Numbered from the stretch's first letter, positions 20,443 to 32,465 are shown. The stretch: 64,000 bases of DNA from Devosia sp. (GCF_014860165.1 NZ_JACZKG010000028.1:1-64000), one strand, 5' to 3'. Notes: generated from the sequence alone by a model not told the origin. Made by a program: numbers and translations.

Positions 20443-20661
20443 GCAGAGTTGCCCGCCCGGGTGAATTCATATGACGGACGTGAATATAGTCGGTGGCTGG
20501 ACATGGCAAGAGCCGACAGGGAATATGCGATAATATGCAGGCGCATGAGGGGCATGCATATTCGCGGGTGACGGGATTGGACGGGCGGCACCAGCGGGCC
20601 GGTACGGCACCCCCGGGGCGCGCCCAGGTCGAAGATCACGAAACTCTGTCGCTGGGAATAT

Positions 20662-20735
20662 TGGAGGCCTCGTCCGGAATTGAACCGGAGTACGCGGATT
20701 TGCAATCCGCTGCGTCACCACTCCGCCACGAGGCC
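20662..20735 (-). tRNA. tRNA-Cys (GCA), CCA encoded
   Basis: Reverse complement GGCCTCGTGGCGGAGTGGTGACGCAGCGGATTGCAAATCCGCGTACTCCGGTTCAATTCCGGACGAGGCCTCCA; cloverleaf folds. Confidence 0.96.
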
Positions 20736-20962
20736 TCACGTCCGCAGTACGTATTGGACGGCAATTGCTTATGCAATACCCCGCCTAACGGACAGTGAAT
20801 TTTCTGAGTGGTGCGCGCCCGGATGAATAGCTGGCCCATCGCCAACCAAATGGCTAAAGATGATGGCAGTATAACCTGACACCCCGGAGTTGCCGGCCCA
20901 CCGGCGCATCGCCTGGGGTAAAGCAGGCTGTTTCATAACCGGAGGTGCATGTGGCGCCGCGC

Positions 20963-21880
20963 ATGATCGATCCCAGAATCAAGCTCCGCCACCTGGTATG
21001 CTTCCTCGAGGTGGCGCGGCTGAAGAGTGTGGGCAATGCCGCCGACCTGCTCCATATCAGCCAGCCGGCGGTGTCCAAGACCATCCAGGAACTCGAACAA
21101 CTGCTCGGTGGCAGCCTGTTTGACCGCAGCAAGCGCAAGCTGTTCCTGACGCCGTTCGGGGAGGTGTTTAACCGCTATGCCTCGACCAGCCTTGCCGCCT
21201 TGCGCCAGGGCATCGACGTAGCGCGGGGGACGCATGAGGCCACCACCGTCAGGGTCGGGGCGCTGCCCACGGTTTCCGCCCGTATCCTGCCCGATGCGGT
21301 GGAGGCGTTCACGGCGACCGGCACGGGCGTTCATACAAGGGTGATCACCGGCCCCAACGACTACCTGCTCACCCTGCTGCGAACGGGAGACGTCGATTTT
21401 GTCATCGGGCGCATGACCGAACCTGACGCCATGGTGGGGCTGTCGTTCGAACACCTCTATTCGGAGCGCGTGGTGATGGCAGTCCGGCCCGGGCATCCCC
21501 TGCTGGCAGAACGGCCGTTCGAGCTGCCGATGATCGAGGCCTACCAGACCCTGATGCCGACGCCCAATTCGGTTATCAGGAACCTCGTGGACCGGATGCT
21601 GCTGGCGCACGGCATTACCCATTTGCGGGACGAGATCGAAACGGTCTCGAACGCTTTCGGCCGGGCCTATGTCCGCCAGACCGACGCCATCTGGATCATC
21701 TCGGAGGGCGTCGTGGCCGTCGATGTGGCAGAGGGCCAGCTGGCATTGCTGCCGGTGGATACCAGCGAGACTACCGGGCCCGTGGGCCTCACGACGCGGA
21801 CCGACATGGTGTCCACCCTGGCCGCCGACAGCCTTATGCAGGCCGTGCGCGACGTTGCCGCCCGCATCCGCCGCGGATGA
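20963..21880 (+). CDS. pcaQ: LysR-family regulator PcaQ (GTG at 20945 is an alternative start)
   Basis: DPRIKLRHLVCFLEVARLKSVGNAADLLHISQPAVSKTIQELE; VRVGALPTVSARILP; FEHLYSERVVMAVRPGHPLL; QTDAIWIISEGVVAVDVAEGQLALLPVDTSETTGPVGLTTR, as in PcaQ. Confidence 0.85.
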   Translation: MIDPRIKLRHLVCFLEVARLKSVGNAADLLHISQPAVSKTIQELEQLLGGSLFDRSKRKLFLTPFGEVFNRYASTSLAALRQGIDVARGTHEATTVRVGALPTVSARILPDAVEAFTATGTGVHTRVITGPNDYLLTLLRTGDVDFVIGRMTEPDAMVGLSFEHLYSERVVMAVRPGHPLLAERPFELPMIEAYQTLMPTPNSVIRNLVDRMLLAHGITHLRDEIETVSNAFGRAYVRQTDAIWIISEGVVAVDVAEGQLALLPVDTSETTGPVGLTTRTDMVSTLAADSLMQAVRDVAARIRRG

Positions 21881-23964
<2,084 letters not shown>

Positions 23965-24077
23965 CCGAGCCGCCGAAACGGTCTCGCACCCGGAAAATGC
24001 TCAGCGCGCGTGGTTTGGGCCTTCACCGGCAGGGCGGGCTTGCTTAGGTTGCTGCCGCAACCGAGCGGGGACAGGCA

Positions 24078-25286
24078 GTGAGTCAGTGGACGGAGAGCGG
24101 CGGCAGGCGGGAACTCCTGCAGCCGGTGATGGCGGGCGCGCTAGCGGCCATCGTGGGCTATGCCAGCACGTTCACGCTGGTGCTGGCGGCATTGACAGCA
24201 GGGGGCGCTTCGCCGCAGCAGGCCGGCTCGGGCCTCATGTCGGTGTGTATCGCCATCGGCATCCTCAACATCGTGGTCAGCGCGCAGGTCAAGCTGCCGG
24301 TGAGCTTTGCCTGGTCGACACCCGGGGCAGCGTTTCTTCTGACGGTGGGCGAGCCGGTGGGCGGATTTCCAGCCGTGGCAGGCGCGTTCCTCGTAGCAGC
24401 GGCGCTGATCGTGCTGACAGGCTTGATCAAGCCGCTGGCCCGCGCCGTTGGCGCCATTCCTGCTCCAATCGCCAATGCCATGCTGGCGGGCATGCTGCTG
24501 ACCCTGTGCCTCGCGCCGATCACGGCGGTGGCACAGATGCCGGCCCTGGCGCTGCCGATCCTGCTGGCCTGGATCATCGGGCTGCGGTTCGCCAAGCGCT
24601 ATGCCGTGCCGATCGCGGTGGTAGTGACCGGAATCATGCTGGCAACAACGACGCACCTGCCGCCGGGCGCGCTTGACGGCAGCTGGCCGAGCCTGGTGCC
24701 GGTCATGCCGGTCTTCACGCTGGACGCGATCGTGCGGATCGGGCTGCCGCTCTATGTCGTCACCATGGCGTCGCAGAACCTGCCGGGCCTCGCGGTGATG
24801 CGGGCCAATGGCTATGTGCTGAAGCCGGCGCCGCTATTCATCATCACGGGCCTCGCCAGCGGTGCCACGGCCCTGTTTGGCGGGCATAGCAGCAACCTGG
24901 CGGCAATCACGGCGGCGATCTGCGCGGGACCGGAGGCCCATCCCGACAAGGCGCGCCGGTGGCCCGCTCCCGTGTCGGCGGGCGTGGTCTATCTGCTGCT
25001 GGCGCCAGCGGCGAGCCTGGCGGCGGCATTCGTGGCGGCGTCGCCGCCGCTACTGATCCAGGCGGTAGCGGGCCTCGCGCTGCTGTCGAGCCTGACGGCG
25101 GCACTGTCGGGCGCCCTGGTTGCCGAGGAGACAAGGCTGCCGGCCATCCTGACCTTTGTCACCACGGCATCGGGCATCACCATTGGCGGCGTCGGGTCGC
25201 CGTTCTGGGGGCTGGTGGCCGGCATCGGCATGATTCTGCTGCTGCGTTTCGGCATCCGGCCTGAACCGGTCAGCACTGGCAAATGA
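24078..25286 (+). CDS. benE: Benzoate/H+ symporter, BenE family
   Basis: 402 aa multi-TM; AIVGYASTFTLVLAALTAGGASPQQAGSGL, VSFAWSTPGAAFL; GTG start. Confidence 0.88.
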   Translation: MSQWTESGGRRELLQPVMAGALAAIVGYASTFTLVLAALTAGGASPQQAGSGLMSVCIAIGILNIVVSAQVKLPVSFAWSTPGAAFLLTVGEPVGGFPAVAGAFLVAAALIVLTGLIKPLARAVGAIPAPIANAMLAGMLLTLCLAPITAVAQMPALALPILLAWIIGLRFAKRYAVPIAVVVTGIMLATTTHLPPGALDGSWPSLVPVMPVFTLDAIVRIGLPLYVVTMASQNLPGLAVMRANGYVLKPAPLFIITGLASGATALFGGHSSNLAAITAAICAGPEAHPDKARRWPAPVSAGVVYLLLAPAASLAAAFVAASPPLLIQAVAGLALLSSLTAALSGALVAEETRLPAILTFVTTASGITIGGVGSPFWGLVAGIGMILLLRFGIRPEPVSTGK

Positions 25287-25930
25287 CCCTGCCCCATGCC
25301 GTGATCATCGCCGGGGGCCGGGGCGAGCGGCTGGGCGGCGTGCGCAAGGCGGATCTGCGGATCGGCGGCCGGCGGCTGGTGGACCGGGTCGCGGCAGCGC
25401 TGGGTACGGTCGACGGGCCGCTGATGATCGCCACCGGACCCGGCGACAAGAGGTTTCGCCTGCCGGCCGGGGCAGTCGCTGTTGCCGACCTGGACGCGCC
25501 TGTGGGCGGTCCCCTGGCGGGTCTGGCCGCGGCTGTCGAGGCGCTGCGAACGCGGGGCATCGGGACGGGCCTGCTGGTCACTGTTGCCGTAGATACGCCA
25601 TTCCTGCCGGCAGATTTCGTGACAGTCATGAGTAAGGGACTGGGAAGCGCCGCAACTGCCTATGCCGCCTGCGGCGACCAGTTTCATCCGCCCAATGCCA
25701 TCTGGCGCCTGGAGGCGCTGGCGACGCTGCCGGCACAGGTGCGGGCAGGCAGCGCGGCGCCCAGCCTCAAGGCGCTGCAGAAAATGCTGGGCGCTGCGCC
25801 AGTAGACTGGGCCAGTGTTGCGGGCGCGGACCCGTTCGCTAACGTCAACACTATGGATGACCTCATCGCCCTCGGGCGGATCGCGGGGAACCACGGGCCG
25901 TCACCACTTATTCACATGCCGGGCAATTGA
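25283..25930 (+). CDS. mobA: Molybdenum cofactor guanylyltransferase
   Basis: HAVIIAGGRGERLGGVRKADLRIGG; VAVDTPFLPADF; ATGA overlap with benE. Confidence 0.85.
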   Translation: MTLPHAVIIAGGRGERLGGVRKADLRIGGRRLVDRVAAALGTVDGPLMIATGPGDKRFRLPAGAVAVADLDAPVGGPLAGLAAAVEALRTRGIGTGLLVTVAVDTPFLPADFVTVMSKGLGSAATAYAACGDQFHPPNAIWRLEALATLPAQVRAGSAAPSLKALQKMLGAAPVDWASVAGADPFANVNTMDDLIALGRIAGNHGPSPLIHMPGN

Positions 25931-26017
25931 GGGCTTGGCAAAGCAAATCAAGTCCGCTAAACGGACCTCGCTTCCCCATGGGAAGCCCGACAGGGCTCCC
26001 ACGGGAGGCCTTGGTGT

Positions 26018-26093
26018 TCCGCGATAGCTCAGTTGGTAGAGCGTTCGACTGTTAATCGAATGGTCGCTGGTTCGAGTCCAGCTCGCGGAGCCA
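26018..26093 (+). tRNA. tRNA-Asn (GTT), CCA encoded
   Basis: TCCGCGATAGCTCAGTTGGTAGAGCGTTCGACTGTTAATCGAATGGTCGCTGGTTCGAGTCCAGCTCGCGGAGCCA. Confidence 0.97.
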
Positions 26094-26152
26094 ATTTCCT
26101 GAAATCATTGCACTTCTTGCAGCTGCCGGATGGCAGTGTCGGTCTGGCGACA

Positions 26153-26377
26153 CTAGGTCCCCGGCCCATTAGTCTGACCGCTGCGCCAGACGGTTTCGGC
26201 TGTCACATCGGCGTCGCGAACCACCACCTCCACATCGGCGTTGCTGACCTTGCCGGCGGCCTGGATAGCGGCGCGGATGGCATCGGCCTTGCTCGTGAAC
26301 GGGCCCGTCACATCGCCACGGAAGCTGAATTGCCAGACACTGTCGCGCTGCGAGATCACGAAGTGATTGTTGATCAT
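26153..26377 (-). CDS. Small DUF2188-like protein
   Basis: 74 aa MINNHFVISQRDSVWQFSFRGDVTGPFTSKADAIRAAIQAAGKVSNADVEVVVRDADVTAETVWRSGQTNGPGT; RBS AGGAGAACC. Confidence 0.7.
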   Translation of the reverse strand: MINNHFVISQRDSVWQFSFRGDVTGPFTSKADAIRAAIQAAGKVSNADVEVVVRDADVTAETVWRSGQTNGPGT

Positions 26378-26505
26378 GGCGATGGTTCTCCTGTTCAGGG
26401 AAACGCCGGTCCGTGCGGGGACGTTGCATTGCCGGCAAGCATTGCCAGAGGAGACGGAGCGCGCTAGGGGTGCGCCCATATTTCTGGCATTTTGGACTCC
26501 CCGTC

Positions 26506-27717
26506 ATGGACGCCGTTTCGGCCAAGGCTGCACCCGCAGTGCAGCGGACATCGCTCGCTATTATCCTGGCGGTCAGCGCCTCGCATCTGCTCAACGACCT
26601 GATGCAGTTCCTGCTGCCGGCGCTCTATCCCCTGCTCAAGGACGCCTATGGGCTGGACTATATGCAGATCGGCCTGATCACGCTCGCTCAGCAGATGACA
26701 GCGTCGATTCTGCAGCCGCTGGTGGGGTATTACACCGACAAGCATCCCATGCCCTATGCACTGGCGGCCTCCATGCTGTTCGCGCTCGCGGGCATCATGC
26801 TGATCGCGACCGCGAACAGTTTCGGGCTGCTGGTCCTGGCCGCGATGATCGGCGGCGTCGGTTCGGCAATCTTCCACCCGGAGGCCTCGCGCGTGGCGCG
26901 GCTGGCTTCAGGCGGAAAACTGGGATTTGCGCAGTCGCTGTTCCAAGTGGGCGGCAATCTGGGTACATCGATCGGCCCCCTCGCAGCAGCCTATTTTCTC
27001 CTGCCGCGGGGCCAGGCCAGCACCGCCTGGTTCGCCATCGTCGCGGTAACCGCTCTGGTGATCCTGACGGCGGTAGGGCGCTGGTATGCTGCACACCAGC
27101 GGGCCCATTCGGGCAAGGCCGTGCTCAAGGCGGCACAGCAAATCCTGTCGCGGCGGCGGCTGACGGTGGCGTTCCTCGTCATCGGCGCCCTGCTGCTGAG
27201 CAAGTATGTCTATATTTCCTCGATCACCAGCTACTACAGTTTTTTCCTGATCGAGAAGTTCGGGCTTACCGCGCAGGAAGCACAGCTTTACCTGTTCCTG
27301 TTCCTGGGTGCGATCGCCGCCGGCACCTTCATCGGCGGCCCCGTGGGCGACCGGTTCGGGCGGCTGACCGTCATCTGGTGCTCGATCGTGGGCGCCCTGC
27401 CCTTCACGCTGCTGTTGCCGCATATGAACCTGTTCGGCACGGCGGCAGTCAGCGTCCTTGTCGGACTGATCCTGTCCTCGGCGTTTTCCGCCATCGTGGT
27501 CTATGCGCAGGAACTGGTACCAGGCAAGGTTGGCATGGTAGCCGGCTTTGTCTTTGGTTTTGCCTTTGGCGTCGGAGCCATCGGCGCGGCGGTGCTCGGG
27601 GCGTTGGCCGACCGGATCGGCATCGTGGCAGTCTTCGGTCTCTGCGGCTTCCTGCCGTTTCTGGGCTTTCTCACCATCTTCCTGCCGCGGCATGCGGAAC
27701 TGCACCGGGCCGGCTGA
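26506..27717 (+). CDS. MFS transporter, fosmidomycin-resistance (Fsr) type
   Basis: 12 TM-like pattern; ILAVSASHLLNDLMQFLLPALYPLLKDAYGLDYMQIGLITL, FHPEASRVARLASGGKLGFAQSLFQVGGNLGTSIGPL. Confidence 0.9.
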   Translation: MDAVSAKAAPAVQRTSLAIILAVSASHLLNDLMQFLLPALYPLLKDAYGLDYMQIGLITLAQQMTASILQPLVGYYTDKHPMPYALAASMLFALAGIMLIATANSFGLLVLAAMIGGVGSAIFHPEASRVARLASGGKLGFAQSLFQVGGNLGTSIGPLAAAYFLLPRGQASTAWFAIVAVTALVILTAVGRWYAAHQRAHSGKAVLKAAQQILSRRRLTVAFLVIGALLLSKYVYISSITSYYSFFLIEKFGLTAQEAQLYLFLFLGAIAAGTFIGGPVGDRFGRLTVIWCSIVGALPFTLLLPHMNLFGTAAVSVLVGLILSSAFSAIVVYAQELVPGKVGMVAGFVFGFAFGVGAIGAAVLGALADRIGIVAVFGLCGFLPFLGFLTIFLPRHAELHRAG

Positions 27718-27773
27718 GATTGAGCAATAGCCGCCCCATACAAAACTCAAACCCGCAACAGAAGGAGCCGGCA

Positions 27774-28238
27774 ATGAGCAACGGCAATGGCATTGATCTC
27801 GATAGCGAAAGCCAGATCACGCTGACGCGGACCATCGACGCCAATATCGACGACGTATTCGCCGCCTGGACCGACCCGGCGCTGATCGAGCAATGGCAGG
27901 CCGACGAGGCCGAGCTCGATGCGTTTGAGGGTGGCGAATACAAGTTCACCACCTTTGGCGACGACGAGGACCCGGAAGACCATGTGGTCAGCGGGGAAAT
28001 CCTGCAATTTGTGGAGAACGAGAAGCTGGTCATGTCCTGGGTGCATCAGGACGGCGAGGGCGAAGATGCCGAGGAGCTGATCTTCGTGCTCGAAATCGCC
28101 TTCAAGGCGCTGGGCGAGGATCAGACCCAGATCACACTCACCGAGCGCGGGCTGGCCCATTCGGACCCGGAATCCCGCATTTTCTCCATGGAGGCATGGA
28201 GCGCCGCGATGGAGCATCTGGCCGAGGTGATGGAGTAG
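27774..28238 (+). CDS. SRPBCC/AHSA1-domain protein
   Basis: TLTRTIDANIDDVFAAWTDPALIEQWQ...GEYKF; ATG 27774 preceded by GAAGGAG; the upstream part of ORF 26367..28238 is out-of-frame readthrough. Confidence 0.88.
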   Translation: MSNGNGIDLDSESQITLTRTIDANIDDVFAAWTDPALIEQWQADEAELDAFEGGEYKFTTFGDDEDPEDHVVSGEILQFVENEKLVMSWVHQDGEGEDAEELIFVLEIAFKALGEDQTQITLTERGLAHSDPESRIFSMEAWSAAMEHLAEVME

Positions 28239-28288
28239 GGTGAAACCATCTTGTGCTCCGGCTCGTATCGTTAGCCGGAGGCTACAGA

Positions 28289-29695
28289 ATGGGTTCGACC
28301 TACATTGCATGGCTGCGCAACGACCTGCGCATTGCCGATAACCCGGCGCTGAGCGCGGCTGTCAAAGCCGGCGAGACCGTCGTTGCCCTCTATATCCACG
28401 AGACGACAAAAGGTATCCGTCCGCCCGGCGCCGCGGCGCGCTGGTGGCTGCAACAGAGCCTCGACACATTCGGCGCGGCCCTGGCGGAAAGGGGCATTAC
28501 GCTGGTGGTGCGCGACGGCGACGCGCTGACCCTGCTGCCCGGCGTCGTTGCCGAACTCAACGCCAAAGCAGTGTTCTGGAACCGCCGCTATGCCCCTGGC
28601 GAACGCGACGCGGATACCGCGATCATGACGCGTCTCAAGTATGACGGCGTCGCCGTACGTTCCTTTGCCGGCAACCTACTCATCGAGCCTTGGGAAATCG
28701 CCACCGGTCAGGGCAAACCCTATTCGGTGTTTACGCCGTTCTGGAAAACGCTGCGCGAGATGGCGATCGCCGTGCCGCTCGGCAGGCCAGATGGCGGCGA
28801 GCCGATTGCCCACAAGCCGGCCGACGGGAGCTATCATGCCCCCGGTTGGAGCCGAAAGCTGGCGCAGCACTGGACCATCGGCGAGGCCGCGGCGCAGCAG
28901 CGGCTGGTCGCCTTTCTCGACGAGCAGCTGGATGATTATGCCCAGGGCCGGGACTTTCCCGGCAAGGATGCGACCTCCCGGCTCTCGCCGCATCTGCGGT
29001 TTGGTGAAATCAGCGCGCGGCAGGTTTGGCATGCGGCGCAGGCCATCGCCCATGCCGACCATCGGCGGCAGGCCGCGGTCGACAAGTTCCTGTCGGAGCT
29101 GGCATGGCGCGATTTCAGCTACCACCAGCTCTATCACCGGGACGATATTGCCAAGGTGCCCATGCAGCCCAAATATGCCGATATGGCGTGGCGGGATACG
29201 GGAACGGACCTCGCCGCCTGGCAGCAGGGGTGCACCGGCCTGCCCATTGTCGACGCGGGTATGCGCGAACTCTGGGCGACCGGTTATATGCAGAATAGGG
29301 TGCGCATGCTCACCGCGTCGCTACTGACCAAGAACCTGCTGATCGACTGGCGACTGGGGGAGCAGTGGTTCTGGGACTGCCTGGTCGATGCGGATGTGGC
29401 GAACAATCCGGCGAGCTGGCAATGGGTCGCCGGCAGCGGGCTCGACGCTGCCCCCTATTTCCGCATCTTCAATCCGGCGGTCCAGGGCGAACGCTTCGAT
29501 GCCGATGGCGACTATATGCGGCGCTGGGTGCCGGAACTGGCCGCGCTGCCGGATGCGTGGATCCACCGACCAGCGGAGGCACCGCGGGAGGTGCTGCACA
29601 AGGCTGGGGTTGCCATCGGGGAAACGTATCCGAAACCGATTGTCGACCTCAAGGCCAGCCGATTGCGGGCGCTGGAAGCGGCGGGTGCGCTCTAA
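28289..29695 (+). CDS. phrB: Deoxyribodipyrimidine photo-lyase
   Basis: YIAWLRNDLRIADNPALSAAV; LSPHLRFGEISARQVWH; GLPIVDAGMRELWATGYMQNRVRM; DADVANNPASWQWVAGSGLDAAPYFRIFNP. Confidence 0.96.
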   Translation: MGSTYIAWLRNDLRIADNPALSAAVKAGETVVALYIHETTKGIRPPGAAARWWLQQSLDTFGAALAERGITLVVRDGDALTLLPGVVAELNAKAVFWNRRYAPGERDADTAIMTRLKYDGVAVRSFAGNLLIEPWEIATGQGKPYSVFTPFWKTLREMAIAVPLGRPDGGEPIAHKPADGSYHAPGWSRKLAQHWTIGEAAAQQRLVAFLDEQLDDYAQGRDFPGKDATSRLSPHLRFGEISARQVWHAAQAIAHADHRRQAAVDKFLSELAWRDFSYHQLYHRDDIAKVPMQPKYADMAWRDTGTDLAAWQQGCTGLPIVDAGMRELWATGYMQNRVRMLTASLLTKNLLIDWRLGEQWFWDCLVDADVANNPASWQWVAGSGLDAAPYFRIFNPAVQGERFDADGDYMRRWVPELAALPDAWIHRPAEAPREVLHKAGVAIGETYPKPIVDLKASRLRALEAAGAL

Positions 29696-29889
29696 AGGAC
29701 CTCGTGGTGAGCATGAGGGCCACTGCCGCGACATGGGTGGAATGATATTGCGCCGACCCGCGATAGGCGCGCTGGCGTTGCGCGGGAGGGCCGAATGGCG
29801 AAAAGCCGTGCCGCCAGAGGCGCTTATAGCTTGCGGGCGATTGGCGGGGCCCCTAGCATAGGCATTCCTCGCCCCTGCAGATTGCCCCT

Positions 29890-30933
29890 ATGTCCAAGCA
29901 CAAAGACCTGATCTCCGCCATCGGCAACACGCCGCTGATCCGCCTCAACCGGGTTTCGGCACTCACGGGTTGCGAGATCTGGGGCAAGGCCGAGTTCCTC
30001 AATCCGGGCCAGTCGGTCAAGGACCGTGCGGCCCTGTTCATCATCCATGATGCCGTCAAGTCAGGGGCGCTGAAGCCGGGCGGGACGATTGTCGAGGGAA
30101 CCGCGGGCAATACCGGCATCGGGCTGACGCTGGTGGCCAATTCGCTTGGCTTCAAGTCGGTGATCGTCATCCCCGATACGCAGAGCCAGGAGAAGAAGGA
30201 CGCGCTGCGCCTCTATGGCGCCGAGCTGATCGAGGTTCCGGCCAAGCCCTACAAGAATCCCAACAACTACATCAAGATTTCCGGCCGACTGGCCGAGAAA
30301 CTCAATCGCGAACTGCCTGGCGGCGCGGTGTGGGCCAACCAGTTCGACAACACGTCCAACAAGCGCGCCCATGTCGAAACGACTGGGCCCGAAATCTGGC
30401 AGCAGACCAATGGCCGGATCGATGGCTTCATCTGCGCCGTGGGCTCGGGCGGCACGCTGGCCGGCGTTGCCGAGGCGCTGCGGTCGCGCAACCCTGACGT
30501 GAAGATCGGGCTGGCGGATCCCGAGGGCGCGGCGCTCTACAACTACTATGCCCATGGCGAGCTCAAATCGTCGGGTAATTCAATCACCGAGGGCATTGGC
30601 CAGGGTCGCATCACGGCCAATCTGGAGGGCCTGACGATCGACAATCCGTACCAGATTTCAGATGCCGAGGCCCTGCCCTACATTTTCGACCTGCTCGAGC
30701 ATGAAGGATTGTGCCTGGGCGGATCGAGCGCCATCAACATCGCCGGTGCAGTGCGCATGGCGCGTGACCTGGGACCGGGCAAAACCATCGTCACGGTGCT
30801 CTGCGACTATGGCAACCGCTATGCCAGCAAGATCTTCAACCCAGAATTCCTGCATGGGAAGGGCCTGCCCGTCCCGGTCTGGATGGAAGGGCGCACGCCG
30901 ATCGACATTTCCAGCGTGATCGAGCCCGAATAG
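29890..30933 (+). CDS. cysK: Cysteine synthase (PLP-dependent O-acetylserine sulfhydrylase family)
   Basis: IGNTPLIRLNRVSALTGCEIWGKAEFLNPGQSVKDRAA; EGTAGNTGIGLTLVA; VGSGGTLAGVAEALR. Confidence 0.92.
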   Translation: MSKHKDLISAIGNTPLIRLNRVSALTGCEIWGKAEFLNPGQSVKDRAALFIIHDAVKSGALKPGGTIVEGTAGNTGIGLTLVANSLGFKSVIVIPDTQSQEKKDALRLYGAELIEVPAKPYKNPNNYIKISGRLAEKLNRELPGGAVWANQFDNTSNKRAHVETTGPEIWQQTNGRIDGFICAVGSGGTLAGVAEALRSRNPDVKIGLADPEGAALYNYYAHGELKSSGNSITEGIGQGRITANLEGLTIDNPYQISDAEALPYIFDLLEHEGLCLGGSSAINIAGAVRMARDLGPGKTIVTVLCDYGNRYASKIFNPEFLHGKGLPVPVWMEGRTPIDISSVIEPE

Positions 30934-31005
30934 GCCACCTACGCAACGGATTGTTCAATCGCCCTAGGCTGATAAAGTGGCGCCGCACGACTCTCCGGAG
31001 GCGTT

Positions 31006-32457
31006 TTGTACGGCATCGACGACATCTTGAGGGCGATCATCGCCGACCTGCATATCGTGGCGGCGATAACGGCGGCGTTTTACCTGCTCGCCCTGGTCTG
31101 CGCGGTGCGCGAGGTCATGAATTCACGCACCTCGCAGGGCTCCATCGCCTGGATCCTGGCGCTGGCGCTGCTTCCGTTTCCGACGACCCTGCTCTACCTG
31201 GTGATCGGCTGGAAGGCCTTTGACGACTATGCCACGGACCGCATCCGCAACGGCCGTGCCGCGCGGCCGCTGCGGGCCAAGGACCTGGCGCTGATCGACC
31301 GGGAAACCAGCCAGAAGTGGCCAGTGCAGGTGAAAGTGTCGGAAGTGCCGTTTCTCAACGGCAACGACGTCGAACTGCTGGTCGATGGCAGGGCGACGTT
31401 CGACTCGATCTTCGAGGGCATCGCCAAGGCCAAGGAATACCTGCTGGTGCAGTTCTATATCGTGCGGGACGACAGGCTGGGCCAGGAGCTGGCCGAGCGG
31501 CTGATCGAGCGCGCCAATGCCGGGGTCAAGGTCTACCTGCTCTATGACGATATCGGCAGCACGGGCATGCCCAAGCGCTACCGGGCCGAGCTGCGCAAGG
31601 CGGGAATCAAGGTGGCGGGGTTCAATCAGCGCCACAAGTTCCTGCGTGTCTATGGCCCGACGCGGATCAACTATCGCAACCACCGCAAGATCGTGGTGGT
31701 GGATGGTGAACACGCCTGGGTCGGCGGGCACAATGTGGGCGTTGAATATCTGGGCGAGAACCTGCGCTTCGGACGCTGGCGCGATACGCATGTGCGGGTA
31801 TCCGGGCCGGCGGCCCTGGGCTGTGCCCTGCTGTTCCGCGAGGATTGGGAATGGGCCACCGGCGAAACTCTACCGTCCACTCCGCCAGATACGGTGGCAA
31901 CCCCCGGGGACCAGTCGGTGCTGGTCATGGGCAGCGGGCCGGCCGACAAGCTGGAAGAATGCGCCATCGCCTTTACCGACATTATCGGCCGGGCGCGGGA
32001 ACGGCTCTGGATCGTCAGCCCCTATTTCGTGCCCGATACCGATATTCGCACGGCGCTGTTTGCGGCCAAGCTGCGGGGTGTGGATGTGCGGGTGATGCTG
32101 CCCAACGAGCCCGACCACAAGACGGTCTGGCTGGCGAGCATCGCCCATGCCGACGCGATGATCGAGCATGGCGTATCGGTCTATCGCTACCAGGATGGCT
32201 TCCTGCACCAGAAGGTGGTGCTGATGGATGACCAGATCGCCACTGTCGGCAGCGTCAATTTCGACAACCGATCCTTCGCCATCAACTTCGAAATCACGCT
32301 GTGGTTTGCCGATGGGAAGACGGTTGCCGATGTCGAGGCCATGCTGGTGGAAGACTTCAGGCTCTGCCGCCAGGTCGACATGGCCGAGGTCAAGGGTCGG
32401 TCGCTGCCCATGCGCTTCCTGACCCAGGCCGCCCGCCTGCTCTCCCCCCTGCTCTGA
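31006..32457 (+). CDS. cls: Cardiolipin synthase (phospholipase D family)
   Basis: 483 aa; two HxK(x4)D motifs (NHRKIVVVDGEHAWVGGHNVG; LHQKVVLMDDQIATVGSVNFDNRSF); TTG start after GGAGG. Confidence 0.93.
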   Translation: MYGIDDILRAIIADLHIVAAITAAFYLLALVCAVREVMNSRTSQGSIAWILALALLPFPTTLLYLVIGWKAFDDYATDRIRNGRAARPLRAKDLALIDRETSQKWPVQVKVSEVPFLNGNDVELLVDGRATFDSIFEGIAKAKEYLLVQFYIVRDDRLGQELAERLIERANAGVKVYLLYDDIGSTGMPKRYRAELRKAGIKVAGFNQRHKFLRVYGPTRINYRNHRKIVVVDGEHAWVGGHNVGVEYLGENLRFGRWRDTHVRVSGPAALGCALLFREDWEWATGETLPSTPPDTVATPGDQSVLVMGSGPADKLEECAIAFTDIIGRARERLWIVSPYFVPDTDIRTALFAAKLRGVDVRVMLPNEPDHKTVWLASIAHADAMIEHGVSVYRYQDGFLHQKVVLMDDQIATVGSVNFDNRSFAINFEITLWFADGKTVADVEAMLVEDFRLCRQVDMAEVKGRSLPMRFLTQAARLLSPLL

Positions 32458-32465
32458 GTATTGCC

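Noticed and set aside
26367-28238. 623-aa ORF spanning the Fsr transporter region and ending in the SRPBCC protein
   Set aside because: Its first ~470 residues are an out-of-frame reading of the real MFS gene (26506..27717) with Arg/Gly/Pro-rich nonsense; only the last ~154 aa from ATG 27774 with its own RBS are real.
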